Positions 5,865-6,990 of a stretch of 6,990 bases of DNA are shown in pieces. This stretch comes from an uncultured Burkholderiales bacterium (lineage in GTDB: Bacteria; Pseudomonadota; Gammaproteobacteria; Burkholderiales; Burkholderiaceae_C). Numbering within the stretch: the first letter of the stretch is position 1; each line of letters opens with the position of its first letter. Below the pieces are notes generated by a model that worked only from the letters and a program-made list of their open reading frames with translations, ran no database searches and was not told where the DNA came from. The translations under genes and the position numbers were made by a program. The stretch spans positions 1 through 6,990 of the forward strand of contig CALCBL010000534.1 in NCBI GenBank assembly GCA_937897495.1, in the 5' to 3' direction.

Positions 5865-6598
5865 TGGCGCAATACTTATTGGTTCACGGCGCTTGGCATG
5901 GTGCTTGGTGCTGGCAACATGTCACTGAAGGTCTCATTCGTGCAGGCCACAGCGCACACGCCTTGACGCTCACGGGCCTAGGCGAGCGATCTCACTTGCT
6001 GCACCGAGGCATTGATTTAGAAACCCATGTGCAAGATGTGTTGCAAGCGCTAGATGCACAAGAGATGCAAGACGCCATTTTGGTTGTGCACTCTTATGCC
6101 GGCATGCTGGGCACAGCGGTTGCAGACAGACGCGCACATCGTTTAAAGCATTTGGTCTACCTCGACGCAGTGGTTCCCAAACCAGGCGAGAGTTGGAGCA
6201 GCACGCATGCCAGTGCCACGCAAAAGGCACGCATCGATGCCGCTGCCGAAAGCATCAACAACAGTTTTCCACCGCCCGACCCTTCTGTGTTTGGTCTAGC
6301 TGACGCAGATTACGATTGGGTACAAAGGCGGCAAACGCCTCATCCCGGCGGAACCTACCAGCATGTTCTGAACTTTGATGCGGCTCGCGTTGCAAGTGTT
6401 CCTCGCACCTTCATCAATTGCACTGTGCCGCCACTGGCCACCATCGATGCCGTGCGTCGACGTGTGATTGACCCACAATTTTGGGATGGCCTTTGGATGC
6501 AGAACGCCAGTGTGATTGAAATGAAAACGGGGCACGACCCGATGATCAGTGCCCCGAAAGAGTTGACAGCGCTGCTGTTGGCATGCGCTGATCAATAA
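5864..6598 (+). CDS. Alpha/beta fold hydrolase with atypical nucleophile elbow
   Basis: A 244-residue single-domain alpha/beta hydrolase without a signal peptide, so cytoplasmic. It starts with the oxyanion-side motif YLLVHGAWHGAWCW (4-17), seen in the esterase/hydroxynitrile-lyase-like branch. The nucleophile is Ser77 in VVHSYAG, where the usual G-x-S-x-G reads V-H-S-Y-A. His224 in KTGHDPMISAPKEL is the likely catalytic histidine. No acid stands out at the usual place after strand 6 (the segment is INCTVPPLATID); Asp101 in VYLDAVVP is another possibility. Its ATG overlaps the CoA-transferase stop (TGATG), with AAAGG about 10 nt upstream, so the two are translated together; an ester or thioester hydrolase working on a related acid or acyl-CoA is plausible. 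The reaction is unknown. It converges on the cytochrome gene with a 3-bp gap. Confidence 0.88.
   Translation: MAQYLLVHGAWHGAWCWQHVTEGLIRAGHSAHALTLTGLGERSHLLHRGIDLETHVQDVLQALDAQEMQDAILVVHSYAGMLGTAVADRRAHRLKHLVYLDAVVPKPGESWSSTHASATQKARIDAAAESINNSFPPPDPSVFGLADADYDWVQRRQTPHPGGTYQHVLNFDAARVASVPRTFINCTVPPLATIDAVRRRVIDPQFWDGLWMQNASVIEMKTGHDPMISAPKELTALLLACADQ
6567..6590. terminator. hairpin inside the hydrolase 3' end, possible terminator for convergent genes
   Basis: CAGCGC-TGC pairs with GCA-(T)-GCGCTG around the 5-nt loop TGTTG: nine mostly GC base pairs with one bulged T. It lies in the last codons of the hydrolase, just before its stop, and just past the cytochrome stop when read on the other strand. 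Neither side has a T run, so it is not a classical Rho-independent terminator. With only 3 bp between the convergent genes it is the strongest structure available to stop or slow transcription. Confidence 0.25.
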
Positions 6599-6601
6599 GC
6601 A

Positions 6602-6990
6602 TCATTCTTTGCGGAAATTATCGTGGCAGTTTTTGCAAGTGGCGCCAGCGGGGCCAAAGGCAGTTTTCAACGCATCTAAATTGCCTTGCTTGGCTGCGGC
6701 AGAAACTTTAACCAGCTCGGCTTGCATTTTGTCAGCCGCATCTTTGAACTTGGCGGCGTCTTTCCAAATCTCTGGCTTGGCCCGGGTTTCACCTTTGTCT
6801 GAACCCTCTGGGAAAGCGGTCCAATGCAACTTTGACATGGCCAAAGCAATGTCCGCATTCTCAGCTGCTGCCTTTGCGTCGTAGGGCACTCGGCCTGCGG
6901 CCATGGCACCAACTCGACCAAAGTGCGCGCCCATCACAGTGAAGCTGGCTTTGCGATATTTGATGGCATCTTCGGGTTTTGCAAATTGCG
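6602..6990 (-). CDS. Cytochrome c' (5' end beyond the window)
   Basis: A periplasmic haem protein that binds nitric oxide and carbon monoxide; the family is a four-helix bundle of about 125-130 residues with a C-terminal haem site. The frame stays open to the right edge. The visible part begins QFAKPEDAIKYRK, matching the mature N-terminus of the Alcaligenes xylosoxidans type, and gives 128 residues, so nearly the whole mature protein is here and only the export signal is missing. The haem motif CKNCH lies near the C-terminus, with the family's Arg four residues after the haem His (HDNFR), giving proximal His ligation. HFGRVGAM in helix 1 and PEIWKDAAKFKD in helix 3 fit the family. Residue 16 of the mature protein, which faces the open distal haem side, is Phe (Leu in the Alcaligenes protein). 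The internal GTG at 6937 is not a start. Likely role: NO binding or detoxification. Confidence 0.95.
   Translation of the reverse strand, partial: QFAKPEDAIKYRKASFTVMGAHFGRVGAMAAGRVPYDAKAAAENADIALAMSKLHWTAFPEGSDKGETRAKPEIWKDAAKFKDAADKMQAELVKVSAAAKQGNLDALKTAFGPAGATCKNCHDNFRKE

Overview
The window looks like chromosomal DNA from a betaproteobacterium of the order Burkholderiales, most likely in or near Comamonadaceae. This is inferred from three things: the EIIA-HPr-EI cluster with no sugar permease, the close match of the right-edge protein to the Alcaligenes/Achromobacter type of cytochrome c', and the moderate GC content with very dense gene packing. It holds eight protein genes, two of them cut by the window edges. 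I see no RNA genes, insertion sequences, CRISPR arrays or long repeats, and no gap between genes longer than 52 bp.

Layout: (1) 1-288, plus strand, is the 3' end of an EamA/DMT-type membrane transporter. (2) 301-4567, minus strand, is a tightly packed five-gene set read from right to left: a small lipoprotein of unknown function, a 12-helix MFS transporter, a mannose-family PTS EIIA protein, HPr (ptsH) and Enzyme I (ptsI). Three of its four junctions are 4-nt ATGA overlaps and the fourth is a 32-nt overlap, so the genes are probably co-transcribed and translationally coupled. (3) 4568-4619 is a 52-bp divergent promoter region. On each strand a -10-like hexamer lies only 6 nt before the start codon, which suggests leaderless mRNAs in both directions. 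(4) 4620-6598, plus strand, is a two-gene unit: a CaiB/BaiF (class III) CoA-transferase and an alpha/beta hydrolase, joined by a TGATG stop/start overlap. (5) 6602-6990, minus strand, is a cytochrome c' cut by the window edge almost exactly at the predicted mature N-terminus.

The PTS genes form a short phosphorelay: PEP to EI (His207), to HPr (His15), to EIIA (His9). No IIB or IIC genes are present. With the conserved HPr Ser46 this fits the regulatory PTS known from betaproteobacteria rather than a sugar-uptake system. The MFS transporter and lipoprotein upstream are the less expected partners. The CoA-transferase and hydrolase probably act together in acyl-CoA or organic-acid metabolism, but their substrates cannot be read from the sequence. 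Both convergent gene pairs (12-bp and 3-bp gaps) lack a classical terminator between the stop codons.

I find no clearly new multi-gene system. The items most worth a second look are the lipoprotein-MFS-PTS gene set, the paired leaderless-type promoters, the altered nucleophile elbow of the hydrolase and the phenylalanine at the distal haem position of cytochrome c'.
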